Shown here one piece after another: positions 14,577 through 14,658 of a DNA stretch of 14,658 bases. The DNA is from DATJXG01 sp035500455 (GTDB lineage: Bacteria > Acidobacteriota > Terriglobia > Terriglobales > Acidobacteriaceae). The notes beneath the pieces were generated by a model. The model had not been told where the DNA came from, made no database searches, and saw only the letters and a program-made list of their open reading frames with translations. Both the position numbers and the translations under genes were made by a program. The number at the start of each line of letters is the position of its first letter. The stretch's first letter is position 1. Location: assembly GCA_035500455.1 (NCBI GenBank), contig DATJXG010000302.1, positions 1 to 14,658 on the forward strand, in the 5' to 3' direction.

Positions 14577-14611
14577 GAGGCTTGTCCGTATACTGCGGGC
14601 AAGCCTCTTTT
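14577..14611 (+). terminator. Intrinsic terminator of the receptor gene
   Basis: A 12-base-pair stem (14577-14588 with 14596-14607, one T-G wobble) and a seven-base loop, followed directly by TTTT (14608-14611). It begins 21 bases after the receptor stop. This is a textbook rho-independent terminator. Confidence 0.88.
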
Positions 14612-14658
14612 GCTTGGTGGCATATGTACAAGCGCTGCATTTCCCGAGGACCTGTCCT

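Noticed and set aside
14624..14658. ATG opening a frame that runs off the right edge
   Set aside because: Only 11 codons visible, weak GGTGG three bases upstream, no recognisable sequence.

Overview
The window is high-GC bacterial DNA, most likely from an acidobacterium (Acidobacteriota, probably a Terriglobia-like soil lineage). This is inferred from gene content, not from a marker gene: a vWFA-related protein of the acidobacterial type, a TPR lipoprotein-like/FG-GAP-ASPIC pair, a very large Oar-like TonB-dependent receptor with an N-terminal carboxypeptidase-regulatory domain, and several zinc-ribbon membrane proteins. No rRNA, tRNA, CRISPR array, transposase or phage gene was seen.

Left part (1-2860): four genes that join a four-cysteine zinc ribbon to membrane helices. 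Three lie on the minus strand (1-124 partial, 150-902, 1191-1862) and one diverges on the plus strand (2351-2809). One of them (150-902) carries a whole pilin-like domain without a prepilin leader. The 488-base divergent spacer holds two copies of a 13-base element. The cluster ends at a GC-rich hairpin.

Middle (2960-5510): a Phd/VapC toxin-antitoxin pair whose antitoxin appears to be leaderless and sits under a dyad operator; a structured 106-base spacer; a DHH-family phosphoesterase; and a DUF2127-like membrane protein. A perfect inverted repeat ends this plus-strand run and also faces the convergent vWFA gene.

Right part (5526-14658): the secreted vWFA-related protein on the minus strand diverges from a translationally coupled pair, an exported nine-TPR protein and an exported seven-bladed FG-GAP propeller with an ASPIC/UnbV tail. 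After 351 bases with a good sigma70-type promoter comes the 1264-residue Oar-like outer-membrane receptor, closed by a strong intrinsic terminator. All four right-hand proteins carry signal peptides, so this half is devoted to the cell envelope or surface. The left half is devoted to inner-membrane zinc-ribbon proteins of unknown role.

The most interesting points are the zinc-ribbon/pilin chimaera and its cluster, the leaderless autoregulated-looking antitoxin, the vWFA/propeller/TPR surface set, and sixteen paired cysteines in the receptor barrel.
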